64,000 nt of DNA from G963677085 sp963677085 (GTDB taxonomy: Bacteria > Planctomycetota > Planctomycetia > Pirellulales > Thermoguttaceae): assembly GCA_963677085.2 (NCBI GenBank), contig CAXXFH010000005.1, forward strand, positions 403,732 through 467,731. The letters are read 5' to 3'. The translations under genes were made by a program, and so were the position numbers. Positions within the stretch are counted from its first letter, which is position 1, and each line of letters opens with the position of its first letter. The notes beneath the pieces were generated by a model. It saw only the letters and a list, made by a program, of their open reading frames with translations. It was not told the origin of the DNA and ran no database searches. Positions 43,619 through 52,862 of this stretch are shown piece after piece.

Positions 43619-45283
43619 CTAGCTTTCGCTGCTTGGCTCTTTCACATCTGCGGTGGAACTACGTAGGGCCGGCCTTTTCCAGCTAAGGATTCTTTCGGCA
43701 TGTTCGGCGAATTCGTCGACCGACACGTCGATCTTTCGTTCGACTCGTCCGCACGCGCACCGCATGAGAATGGTCACCGGGTCATTTGTTACGTTTTCGC
43801 ACCGAAAGTCCCAGCCTCCACAATTACCTTCGCAGGCGATCTGACGTAATTCGCGAATGTGGTCTGCCACCTGGGCGAACGGCTCTTCTGCGGCAGGGCT
43901 CGGACCGTGCAGGTTTTCGAGGAACTCGACGGAGCCGACAAATTGGCTGCTTGCGGCGTGTGGATTCTCCGGACAATTTGAGTCTTCTCGATTCAAGCGA
44001 GAATTATCATCTCGTGTCCGATCGACGGCGTTGCCCGTTTCCCTTGCTGCTGGGCCGGACCGACATCGCTGCTTGGACTGCCGGTCGGCCTCACGCCGCT
44101 TGCTGGCCATTTCCGCATAGTAGGCCAGCAGCCGGTGTAACACGCGAAGATGGTCGCTGTTTTCCGGTTCGTTCCAGATCGCCAGGATCGCCTGCCGCAG
44201 AAAACGCGCCCGTTCGGCAAGCAGCGCTAAGGGCAAATCGCCATACACCGGTTGGCTTTCGTGCATGGTTTCGAAAAGCCGACTTTCGGTTTCGTTGAGC
44301 GGATCGGGCACGGAATTCTTGATAGTCCGCATCAAGGCGTGGACACATTGCCCCACGTACGCATAAGCTTGCCAAACCAGATGGAGTAACGTCCGGCGGA
44401 CTTCGTCGCGGGACAATTTGCCGCCCGGCTTGCTCTTCTGCTGCGAGATCTGTTTCAGCAGCGAGTTTTTGGGGCCGGTAAACCAGGCATCGAAGGCTTC
44501 GCCCGAGTCGTCGAGATGGCGATCGATCGCTGCTAAGAGCCGTTCCGTCACGATCTCGACGAGTTCTTTCGATGGGGCCTTCTCACCAGCAGGAAGATCA
44601 AAGAGGGCCATTCTCACCAAATTTGGTGCTTCATCCGGCGTCACTTCCAGCGGGTTCATCTTTGCCGTGGCGAAAAGTCCATATTGGATGGATTGTGCGC
44701 TGTTCGGGTTATTGTAGCCTGCCTCGCATGCTGTGCGACGACCCAGTTCGTTAAGTTCCGACACGGAAAGTCGTCGCCCTTTTCCCTCCGCGTTCAGACC
44801 CACGGCGTCCGGCAACACATCATATTCCCCGTCGACGATTCGCCCTAACCGGCGAACGAAAAGATCGCGGGCATACGAAAACTCCCGGGTGAGGTGCTCC
44901 TTCATTCCCCGGCTGTTTTTGTGGGTTCGGCCGCGCACGTGCTGATGGACCAAAAACATCGCACGGTAGGAATAGTCGATCTGCCGGTCGAATCCGTGGA
45001 TGCCGTGTACGACCGCCAAACCGCCAACCGCGGCCAGATCGATAAGCTCCTCGAAATTGCAGCCGGGGACGATGCGTCTCAGGCCGTCGGAATCCTTCCA
45101 GCAGTCAATGGGAATCGAATAGCCCGGAGGAAGAAACGCGGCGAGACGTTCCGGCGGGCGCCATTCGCTCTTTTCGCAGGCAAAAGCGAATTTCTGCGCG
45201 GGGTTGCGCGGCATGGCCCGCTCCACGACTTCGGGTTCACCGAATGTCAACGTGCCGAAGTAGCTGGGATTGGTGATGTTCAT
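43619..45283 (-). CDS. Unknown protein of 554 residues in the recombinase cluster
   Basis: No recognised domain. The N-terminal half is hydrophilic with a helix-rich middle (LLHLVWQAYAYVGQCVHALM, RARFLRQAILAIWNE), a Ser/Asn/Arg-rich linker, and a C-terminal Cys cluster (CEGNCGGWDFRCEN...MRCACGRVE) with seven Cys in about 35 residues that looks like a zinc ribbon. The ATG at 45281-45283 is chosen because AGAGG lies upstream; an in-frame TTG 8 codons earlier has none. Position between an excisionase-like gene and a serine recombinase suggests an element maintenance or replication role; this is inference only. Confidence 0.75.
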   Translation of the reverse strand: MNITNPSYFGTLTFGEPEVVERAMPRNPAQKFAFACEKSEWRPPERLAAFLPPGYSIPIDCWKDSDGLRRIVPGCNFEELIDLAAVGGLAVVHGIHGFDRQIDYSYRAMFLVHQHVRGRTHKNSRGMKEHLTREFSYARDLFVRRLGRIVDGEYDVLPDAVGLNAEGKGRRLSVSELNELGRRTACEAGYNNPNSAQSIQYGLFATAKMNPLEVTPDEAPNLVRMALFDLPAGEKAPSKELVEIVTERLLAAIDRHLDDSGEAFDAWFTGPKNSLLKQISQQKSKPGGKLSRDEVRRTLLHLVWQAYAYVGQCVHALMRTIKNSVPDPLNETESRLFETMHESQPVYGDLPLALLAERARFLRQAILAIWNEPENSDHLRVLHRLLAYYAEMASKRREADRQSKQRCRSGPAARETGNAVDRTRDDNSRLNREDSNCPENPHAASSQFVGSVEFLENLHGPSPAAEEPFAQVADHIRELRQIACEGNCGGWDFRCENVTNDPVTILMRCACGRVERKIDVSVDEFAEHAERILSWKRPALRSSTADVKEPSSES

Positions 45284-45529
45284 GGGTTGCCTCTTTTCAT
45301 TCGGCAAAGGGAAGTGAGGAACAACCGTGTCGATCTATGTGGGAAGTATATGCCTGCATGCGCGAAATTGACAACGTCTTTTGCAGCGTCATTGACCAAG
45401 ACGCTCTACCAGATACGCGCAGGTATCTAATTTCGCGCACCCGGCACGTGCTAACACGTTGCCACGAACTTGCGAACTTGCTGTGAGACCAACATGAAAC
45501 CCCAAAGCCAGAAAGGATGTGATAGCACA

Positions 45530-45730
45530 ATGGCCTCCAAACCTCTTCCGACCTCTCGTTCTGTCTGCTGCCACCCGAAGTCCGAACGCTTAACGGAGCC
45601 GCAACGGGCTTTTGCCGAGGTCATCGGCCGCGCCCTGGCCGAGGCGTGGTGTCACAGCGGCAGAAAAGGCGCTAGCACCCAAAGCGGCGCTGTACCACGT
45701 GACGCCAACTCAACAATGCGGCCACATTGA
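45530..45730 (+). CDS. Small protein preceding the serine recombinase
   Basis: 66 residues (start at 45530; an in-frame ATG at 45494 would give 78). The middle, RLTEPQRAFAEVIGRALAEAW, is a clear amphipathic helix-like segment that I have seen as a hallmark of small proteins beside large recombinases in planctomycetes, but I cannot name the family. AAGGA lies about 12 nt before the start. Confidence 0.55.
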   Translation: MASKPLPTSRSVCCHPKSERLTEPQRAFAEVIGRALAEAWCHSGRKGASTQSGAVPRDANSTMRPH

Positions 45731-45879
45731 TTTCCGTTTTGTCCGGTTTTCCCAGGGCGGTTAGTCGGGCGAGTTTCGATGCCTCGCCCATCAACGTGCC
45801 CGAACGGACCGTGGCGTCACACGCCCGCGCCGACAAGGGCAAAAAATGTTTCTAGGCCCTCTGGGCGGGAGGAATTGTT

Positions 45880-46290
45880 GTGAGTACGACTTTGGTTTCA
45901 CTTGCCGAAAGCGCGCCGCACAGCAGGCGGCGTGAGGCAGATCCCTCGGGAGATCCGCCTTTCGATTTGGCGATTCGCGCGGGAAGTTACGCACGATTCA
46001 GCAGCAGCCTGCAGAGCGAAAAAAGCAATGCGGACCAACAGCGCGAATGTCGCGAATTGACCCAACGCAGCAACCACCGAATTTTGCCCGAGTTGGAGTT
46101 TGTCGACGAGGCCGTGTCCGGCACGAAACGGGAACGCACCGGTCTGAACGCCCTGCTGGCCGCCGCCGAGAATGGCGAACTCCACGTCCTTTACTTCCAC
46201 AGTCTCAGCCGCCTATCGCGCGAGTCCGTGATTACGCTGCCGTTGCTCAAGTCATTGGTGCATAAACACGACATTCGGGTATCAGTGTAG
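45880..46290 (+). pseudogene. Large serine recombinase, N-terminal catalytic part
   Basis: GTG start at 45880 with GGGAGG upstream. Encodes the resolvase-type catalytic domain: YARFSSSLQSEKSNADQQ has the nucleophilic Ser region, LEFVDEAVSGTKRERTGLNALL and LYFHSLSRLSRE are conserved helix E and active-site segments. The frame ends at 46288-46290; the protein continues in another frame (ISVADNIDSDKTGWELIAHLMA) after loss of about one base near 46278. So the catalytic part is separated from its DNA-binding part by a frameshift. Confidence 0.85.
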
Positions 46291-48083
46291 CCGACAATAT
46301 CGATTCGGACAAAACGGGTTGGGAACTGATCGCACATTTGATGGCCATTGTTCACGAACACTACATCACGGATCTTGCCGCCAATGTATTGCGCGGACAG
46401 GAGGGCACCCTGCTAGCTGGCTTTTCGGTCGGCGACGGCTGTTTCGGCTACACTTCCGCGCCCGTTTTGGGAAGCGAGACAGGACGGCGCGGCCGGAATG
46501 CCAAACCCCGCAAGATCTACGTGATCGACCCGGAGCATGCCGCCTGGGTGAAGCGGATCTTCCACTGGTTTGTCGTCGAACGGCGAAGCCTGCGCTGGAT
46601 CACGCGAGAATTGAACCGGTTGGGTGCTCCGAAAGACCATCGCGCGACAACCGACTCGTGGCGGCATCAGTATTTGCCTCGGCTGTTGCGGAACCGTAAA
46701 TACACGGGGCAATGGCCGTGGGGAGAAAAACGGAATGTCTGCGACCCGTTAACCGGAAAGGTATCGCAAAAAGACCGCAAACCCGAAGAGTGCGAATCGT
46801 GGGTTCGCGACCTTCCACATCTGCGTCTCATCGATGACACGACGTTTGCCGAAGCGGGCCGCCTGCTGACAGAAAATGAAAAGCGGTATAAGGGGCATCG
46901 AAAGGCGAAGGGCACGCTCCGCGGCGCGAAGTCACGTGCGGCACACCAGCACCCACGCCATCTCCTTTCCGGTCTGATCCGCTGCCGCGAGTGTGGAAGC
47001 ACCTTGAACGTGGGCGGCAGTGGGGGCAAATATTTCTTTTGCCCCTCGTACGCCCAGGGGAATTGCACATGCAAAACGCAACTTCGTCGTGATCTTGCTG
47101 AGCGGATGATTCTCGACGAAATCGGACGACGGATTCTGCGCGATCCTATTTGGCGAGAGGCGGTCCTCGACGCGACGCGCAGGTACTGGAGACAGCAAGA
47201 GGCACAGCTGCCCAGCGAGTTGGCCGCGGCCACGAAGGCGCTGGCAGACGTTGAGCGAAGGATCGCGAACCTCGTCAATTTTGTCGAAAACGGCACCGAG
47301 GAGCCGGAGCTTGCTGCCAAGCTTCGGAAACGCCGCGCGGAGAAAAATCAACTCGCAGCCCGTGTGGAACGACTGTGTCGCACGAATGACGATCGTCGGC
47401 CGGAGCCGACACAGGCCTGGGTGAGCGAGCAACTCGATAACCTGGGAACGGTTCTTACTGAGAAAACACCAGCGGCTGCTCATGCTCTGCGTGATCTCGT
47501 TGGCGGTGCAATTGTTGTCACTGAAATCCGCGAACCTGGCCGCAAGCGCCATTGTCTCCGCGGGCGGTTCACGATTACAACCAAGGCGCTAGTTGCGGGG
47601 CTCGTCGGCAATATCGACACAGGCGCGGAAGACTCACAATCTGTTCCCAGTGATATTGCAGAGGAGATCGTCATCGACTTTCGCGAACCACCGGAAAATG
47701 ACGCCCTATCCGTACGGGCGAAAGAGCTGTACGACGAGGGGCTATTGAACGCCCAGATTGCCAAAGAGTTGGGGCGCGCCCCCAGCTACGTAACCAAACT
47801 GTTGAAACACTGGTTCGCATCACACGGCCAGGAGATGCCCGATGGTCACGCTCGCCGCGCGACATTGACGCAGAAACAACTCGAGCCGCCCCTTTACCAA
47901 GCAATCGCCGACGATGTGATGGCGCTGTACTGTCGAGGGGTTCTCTTGCAAGACATCGCCGAAAGGCTCAAAGTCGACCGCAACACGATCACCCCGACCA
48001 TCCGGTGGTGGCACGAAACCGAGACTTGCCGATTCCTGATGGCCGGTCACGACGAAAACAGCTTGCTCATAAGACGTCTCTGA
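46281..48083 (+). pseudogene. Large serine recombinase, DNA-binding part
   Basis: About 600 residues in the +2-shifted frame. It begins inside the catalytic domain's last helix (ISVADNIDSDKTGW), continues with a Recombinase domain (IYVIDPEHAAWVKRIFHWFV, RWITRELNRLGAPK, LPRLLRNRKYTGQWPW) and a zinc-ribbon (LIRCRECGSTLNVGG...FFCPSYAQGNC). Coiled coil (LAAATKALADVERRIANL) and a C-terminal extra with two HTH-like segments (AQIAKELGRAPSYVTKLLKHW, QDIAERLKVDRNTITPTIRW) follow. Without repair of the frameshift it is inactive. Confidence 0.85.
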
Positions 48084-48456
48084 AAGCCGACCGCGTCGAT
48101 GACCAACCGCTACCGAAATCCGCAGAAACCGGTCCGAAAAAAACCTGAAAGAAACGTAAACGAACATCGGTCGTTCAGCCTTGGCCTTTCGACGAGCGAT
48201 CGACTCTGTGAACTTCAAGGCTCGTGGTGATGGGTGACACGTTCGCCTTAACACGGGCCTTTTCGTTTGCGCCAAGACTGCTTTGTTATCCCACTGCTTT
48301 GTTATCCCACTGCTTGTAACGGCCATTTCGCTTTCGGAGCTGCAAAAAGCACGCCGCAGGGGACGCCACAGTCATGTATGACGTACTAGTCCCAACGCTG
48401 TTGCCACGTAAGGCAGATGTCTGTCAACAACACAATCCTGGGTAAAGGAGAAAAAT
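48084..48456. other. Intergenic region with short tandem repeat
   Basis: About 370 bp without a supported gene. It holds a 16-bp direct repeat (48277-48315). Confidence 0.45.
48277..48315 (+). repeat. 16-bp direct repeat, 2.4 units
   Basis: ACTGCTTTGTTATCCC at 48277-48292 and 48293-48308, then ACTGCTT. Two units without spacer. Confidence 0.9.
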
Positions 48457-48828
48457 GTGTCGCACATTGTTTCCATTGCCGCCGAAATCCGCGATGCCGA
48501 GGCGGTGGGGACGGCTTGTCGGCGGCTTGGGCTTGGTGCGCCGAGCTTGGGAACTGTCAAGCTGTTTCGCGATGAGGCCACGGGGCTTGTCGTGCAGTTG
48601 CCCGCGTGGCGGTATCCGGTGGTTGCTGAACTCGCCACGGGAAAACTGCACTACGACGACTTCGCCGGGCGTTGGGGTGAACAACGACACCTCGACGCGC
48701 TTTTGCAGGCATACGCCGTAGAAAAATGTCGTGCCGAGGCGCGGCGGAAGGGGCATTCAGTCACCGAGCAACCGTTGGCCGATGGTTCGATCCGGCTTGT
48801 CGTTCAAGTTAACGGAGGTGCCGCGTGA
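48457..48828 (+). CDS. DUF1257 (Ycf35-like) protein
   Basis: 123 residues. MSHIVSIAAEIRDAEAVGTACRRLG matches the family start; LPAWRYPVVAELATGKLHYDDFAGRWG is the conserved middle. GTG at 48457 has AAAGGAG upstream. DUF1257 is related to chloroplast Ycf35 and in bacteria is usually followed by a DUF2997 gene and an AAA ATPase, as here. Function not known. Its stop overlaps the next gene start (GTGA), so translation is coupled. Confidence 0.88.
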   Translation: MSHIVSIAAEIRDAEAVGTACRRLGLGAPSLGTVKLFRDEATGLVVQLPAWRYPVVAELATGKLHYDDFAGRWGEQRHLDALLQAYAVEKCRAEARRKGHSVTEQPLADGSIRLVVQVNGGAA

Positions 48829-49019
48829 CACAAACTATCGAAATCCTTGTTGCACCAACCGGCGAAATGACCGTGCAGACGAAAGGTTTTTCTGGGGCGT
48901 CGTGCCGCGAGGCGAGTCGGTTCCTCGAAGAGGTGTTGGGTAAAAAAACCTCGGAGCGGCTGACTGGCGAGTTTCATCAGACCGCCGAATGTAAACAGCA
49001 GCAGCAGCGAACGGAATAG
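48825..49019 (+). CDS. DUF2997 small protein
   Basis: 64 residues: TQTIEILVAPTGEMTVQTKG, then CREASRFLEEVLGKKTSERLT and FHQTAE, the full DUF2997 pattern. Start GTG at 48825 overlaps the DUF1257 stop. Part of the DUF1257-DUF2997-ATPase cassette. C-terminal Gln-rich tail. Confidence 0.88.
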   Translation: MTQTIEILVAPTGEMTVQTKGFSGASCREASRFLEEVLGKKTSERLTGEFHQTAECKQQQQRTE

Positions 49020-49293
49020 TCGTTGCGCCGATGCCTGTTGATCGCAACGTTTTTCACTCGACGTTTCTTTTTCGCTGGGAGGCATGTTCATGTGGCACCT
49101 TGCGCTTTTTCAGGAGTGGTGTCGGCGCGGTCGCCGAACCGCGTCGGGCTGCAACGGTCTACCACCGCCGAGGCGCCGAAGCTCGGTGCTAGCATCTTTT
49201 TGCTGCGCATTACTGGCACGCGTGGTTGCGACCGTATCGCCGGTGTCTTTTCATGCGGTTTTCCCGCTTTTCTCAAATGGGAGACGTTTTATT

Positions 49294-49986
49294 ATGACGC
49301 TTGCCGAACGCTTGCACGAATACATCGCGTCGTGCTTCACCGGGCTTTGGATCGAAAGTCACGAGCACGACGACGCCCTGCGGGAAATCGCTCAACTCTG
49401 CCGCGAGCACGATTGGAAACTGGCCACCTGGAACATCGACGCCGGGTTGCAGATCTCTGGTAGTGAACACCCGGCGGATGCCGGCGGCAACGATCCGCTG
49501 GTGGCGATCCGCGCGGTCAATGCGCTCGCGACTTCTGAAGGTTCCGCGCTGCTGGTGCTGCAAAACTTTCATCGTTTCCTACAGAGCGCAGAAATCGTTC
49601 AGGCCTTGGCCGGGCAGATCGTTGCCGGCAAGCAGAACCGGACGTTTCTTATTGTGCTGTCGCCCGTGGTGGACATCCCCGTGGAACTGGAAAAACTGTT
49701 CACCGTCGTCGAGCATGCCCTGCCGGATCATGCGCAACTCGAAGAAATCGCCCGGGGCGTGGCCACCGAGGAGGGCGAATTGCCCGAGGGGCCGGCGCTT
49801 CAGCGGGTGCTCGATGCGGCGGCCGGGTTGACGCGCCAGGAGGCCGAAAACGCGTTGAGCCTCAGCCTGGTCCACCACGGTGTCGGCCGCCCATGGGCGG
49901 CCGACCGTCGGTTCTTTTTTTGCTGTCAGAGGTTTTTGCAGGACGATCACAGCGAGTGCCGCCGTCAGGGACATCCACAGAAGTAA
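49294..49986 (+). pseudogene. Truncated AAA-type ATPase partner of DUF1257/DUF2997
   Basis: The N-terminal domain of a planctomycete AAA ATPase: LHEYIASCFTGLWIESHEHDDALREI, ATWNIDAGLQISG and LLVLQNFHRFLQSAEIVQAL, FLIVLSPVVDIPVELEKLF. The usual protein is about 500 residues, with a second AAA domain after LSLSLVHHG. Here the match ends at about residue 195, and a palindrome (49882-49905) plus T-run follow; the last 30 codons are not family-like. ATG at 49294 with GGGAGA. No Walker A motif remains, so it is presumably inactive, or a stand-alone N-domain. Confidence 0.75.
49882..49921 (+). terminator. Perfect 24-bp palindrome followed by a T-run
   Basis: GTCGGCCGCCCA and its exact complement TGGGCGGCCGAC, then CGTCGGTTCTTTTTTT. 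It looks like a Rho-independent terminator, lying exactly where the ATPase similarity ends, so it may also be the end of an inserted piece. Confidence 0.75.
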
Positions 49987-50510
49987 CAAGGCTACGGAGC
50001 CAAAGGGATGATGACGATGCCATTTCAGGCGGATCCAGACCTGTTAACAACTTGTTCCCCCGAGCCGGGGTGGTGTTGCCAATTTCTTCGACCTAATCGC
50101 TACCGGTACGGGACGAGGTTTGAGCGTGACAGCCTATCTGCCGGAGACTAACGCGCCCCAGACCATCTGGCGACCTAGGCTACACTGAATAGCATCCTTC
50201 TTCCGCTCGTAGCTTCTCAGCTATTCTTTCGACCACTCAAGTTACCAGCACAATGAGGGGGTTGCTGATGGCGAGATTTGTTGCCTCGATAAGTGAACGA
50301 CTTGATCTGCACTGCTGATCTCAAGATCGTTAGGTTTTTCACGAAGATTAGCGACGAGCGGGGCGGGTTCCTGGCTGGGTGCGGCAGCACCGCCAAAGCT
50401 GGCGGCCCTGCCGCCCTGAGGGCTGTAGCGTCGCGTGAATTGGTTTACCGGTTTTTCATCGACACAACTCGATGTCCGGATGAGAACCACAACAATGGGG
50501 CAGGATATCG
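49987..50510. other. Intergenic region, no gene seen
   Basis: About 520 bp between the truncated ATPase and the PAS kinase. The right half is GC-rich with short inverted segments (GGCGGCCCTGCCGCC); frames are not protein-like. Promoter for the kinase expected. Confidence 0.4.
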
Positions 50511-52562
50511 ATGACGACACTGGATAACACCGTTCGCGAAGGTTTCTGGCTGGCCGATCGCCAAATGTCAGTAGGTGAGGGCATCTCCAGTCGTATCGGG
50601 GCCGAAGCCGCATTGCGGCTTACACAATATTCGCTTGACATCGCCGCCAATGCCATTTTTTGGCTCATGCCGGATGCTTCGTTCGGTTACGTCAACGATG
50701 CGGCATGCCGCTTAGTGGAATATTCACGTGAAGAACTTCTTAGGATGACCGCCTCGGATATCAATCCGGAGCATCCGGAGGAAGTCTGGCACGCGCACTG
50801 GGAGGACCTCAAGAAGAAAAAATCGCTCACCTTTGAAACGAGCTTGCGCAGGAAGGATGGACGGATCATACCTGTCGAGATCACGGCGAATTATGTCGAA
50901 TTTGGAGGGCATGCCTACAGCCACGCCGCCGCGCACGACATCACCGAGCGAAAACGGGCCGAACAAATATTGGAACGCGAGGTGACGCGGTATCGAGCGC
51001 TGCTCGAATCGACTATGGATGGGATCCATACATTGGACGGTCAGGGAAACCTTTTGGAATGCAATGCCGCTTTTCTCCGCAACCTCGGATACACCCGGGA
51101 AGAGGCGCGGCACTTGCACGTCAGCGACTGGGACGCGCAATGGAGCAAGGCCCAATTAGAGGGAGTCGTTGCCTCGCTGATGCAAACGCGTGCGACCTTC
51201 GAGACGTTGCATCGCCGGAAGGACGGAAGCACCATTCAAGTCGAGATCACCGCGTCGGCCGCGATCATCGACGGTCAGAAGCAACTCTATTGTGCCGCCC
51301 GCAATATCAGCGAACGTAAGCAGGCCGAGGCAGCTCTGCGGGCGAGCCAGACGAAATACCGGACGCTTTACGAATCGTCTGGCGATGCGATCATACTCTC
51401 GACCGCCGAAGATGGATTCTTCAGTGGAAATCCTGCGGCGATTCGCTTGTTTGGTTGTCAGGATGAAGCGGAGTTTACGTGCTACACGCCGGTGGAATTG
51501 TCGCCCGAGTATCAACCGGATGGAACGTTATCCTCGGCGAAAGCCCAGCAGATGAATGCCATCGCCGCCCGCGAGGGGCGTCACTACTTCGAGTGGAAGC
51601 ACCGGAGAGTGGATGGAAGTGAATTCTTGGCAACCATCCTCTTGACACGAATGGAATTGGATGGCAAGCAGGCCTTTCAATCGACAGTTCGAGACGTGAC
51701 CGAGCAACGGCGCATCGAAGCACGTTTGGCCCAGGCCCAGAAGATGGAGTCGATCGGCCAACTGGCCGCGGGGATCGCCCACGAGATCAATACCCCAACG
51801 CAGTACATTGGCGACAATGCGCAGTTCCTTCGGCAGTCGTTCCAGGAGCTGGATGTCCTGCTGAACGAATGCGTACGACTACAAGGTTCCGCAGAGGACT
51901 ACGCAAACACGATCTTGTCGGCGGGTGAGATTCGAGCGGCAATCGCCCTGGCCGACGTCGACTACCTGCGCGACGAGATTCCGAAGGCGATCAGCCACGT
52001 TCAGGAAGGGGTACAGCGGGTGGCGGAGATCGTCCGTTCGATGAAGGAGTTTTCCCATCCCGGCGGCGATCACATGCAGGCGATCGATCTCCATAAGGCC
52101 ATCGAAAGCACGTTGACGGTCTCGCGCAACGAGTGGAAGTACGTGGCCGATCTGACAACCGATTTCGACGCGGAGTTGCCCCTGGTGACATGCCTGCCGG
52201 GAGAATTCAACCAGGTGATGCTCAATCTGATCGTCAACGCAGCTCACGCCATCGGGGAAAAGACGAACAATGGTGCCGCGGGGAAAGGCATAATCACCGT
52301 ACGAACACGGCGCAACGCGCAGTGGGCCGAAATCCACGTGGAGGACACCGGAACAGGGATATCCGACGAGAACCGGTCGCGAATCTACGATCCCTTTTTC
52401 ACGACGAGGCCGGTGGGGCAAGGAACCGGCCAGGGCCTGGCGATTGCCCATGCGATCGTAGTGGACAAACACCACGGCACGATTGAACTCGAAACCCAGC
52501 CCGGCGAAGGTACCACCTTTATTGTGCGTCTTCCGTTACATGACGAGGAAGAAGAACGATAA
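50511..52562 (+). CDS. PAS-domain histidine kinase
   Basis: 683 residues, no membrane helix. Three PAS domains: about 38-155 (SLDIAANAIFWLMPDASFGYVNDAACRLV ... HDITERKRAEQ), 160-275 (TMDGIHTLDGQGNLLECNAAFLRNLG ... NISERKQAE) and 280-410 (SGDAIILSTAEDGFFSGNPAAIRLFG ... DVTEQRRIE). Then HisKA with His in GIAHEINTPTQY and a HATPase domain: NLIVNAAHAIGE (N), VEDTGTGISDENRSRI (G1), FFTTRPVGQGTGQGLAIA (F/G2). ATG at 50511 with AGGAT 4 nt upstream. No receiver partner nearby; the chemoreceptor gene on the other strand converges on it. Confidence 0.93.
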   Translation: MTTLDNTVREGFWLADRQMSVGEGISSRIGAEAALRLTQYSLDIAANAIFWLMPDASFGYVNDAACRLVEYSREELLRMTASDINPEHPEEVWHAHWEDLKKKKSLTFETSLRRKDGRIIPVEITANYVEFGGHAYSHAAAHDITERKRAEQILEREVTRYRALLESTMDGIHTLDGQGNLLECNAAFLRNLGYTREEARHLHVSDWDAQWSKAQLEGVVASLMQTRATFETLHRRKDGSTIQVEITASAAIIDGQKQLYCAARNISERKQAEAALRASQTKYRTLYESSGDAIILSTAEDGFFSGNPAAIRLFGCQDEAEFTCYTPVELSPEYQPDGTLSSAKAQQMNAIAAREGRHYFEWKHRRVDGSEFLATILLTRMELDGKQAFQSTVRDVTEQRRIEARLAQAQKMESIGQLAAGIAHEINTPTQYIGDNAQFLRQSFQELDVLLNECVRLQGSAEDYANTILSAGEIRAAIALADVDYLRDEIPKAISHVQEGVQRVAEIVRSMKEFSHPGGDHMQAIDLHKAIESTLTVSRNEWKYVADLTTDFDAELPLVTCLPGEFNQVMLNLIVNAAHAIGEKTNNGAAGKGIITVRTRRNAQWAEIHVEDTGTGISDENRSRIYDPFFTTRPVGQGTGQGLAIAHAIVVDKHHGTIELETQPGEGTTFIVRLPLHDEEEER

Positions 52563-52687
52563 CGAGCCGTAGCGGTGTTTGTCGGCAACGCGAAGCCCCT
52601 CCTTACCGCTCAGTCGGAAACCGGGGGGACGCGCCATCGGCCTTTGTTCGGCCCTCGACGTCAAACTCTTCGGCTAAGTCCAAAGGC

Positions 52688-52723
52688 GCCTGGGGCGCCG
52701 CCAAGGTCGACGGCGCCCCAGGC
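52688..52723. terminator. Hairpin between convergent genes
   Basis: GCCTGGGGCGCCG and its exact complement (13-bp stem) around a 10-nt loop CCAAGGTCGA. It lies between the PAS kinase and the chemoreceptor, so it could terminate both. No T-run. Confidence 0.6.
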
Positions 52724-52769
52724 TATCCTAGGAGGGTCCCTTTATGTAGTTGTCCAGCTTATGGGTCTC

Positions 52770-52862
52770 TGCGTCGAAAACGACCGCTTTTTGAGACGTC
52801 GAACGCGTGAAAAACCAGACTCCCGTCGATCGTCTTCCTGTCATGGACGATGCAGGCCTCAA
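52770..52862 (+). repeat. Dispersed ~100-bp repeat, copy C
   Basis: Reads GCGTCGAAAACGACCGCTTT, then CGAACGCGTGAAAAACCAGA, GATCGTCTTCCTGTCATGGA. More diverged than the other copies, and ends at the chemoreceptor stop. Confidence 0.65.
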
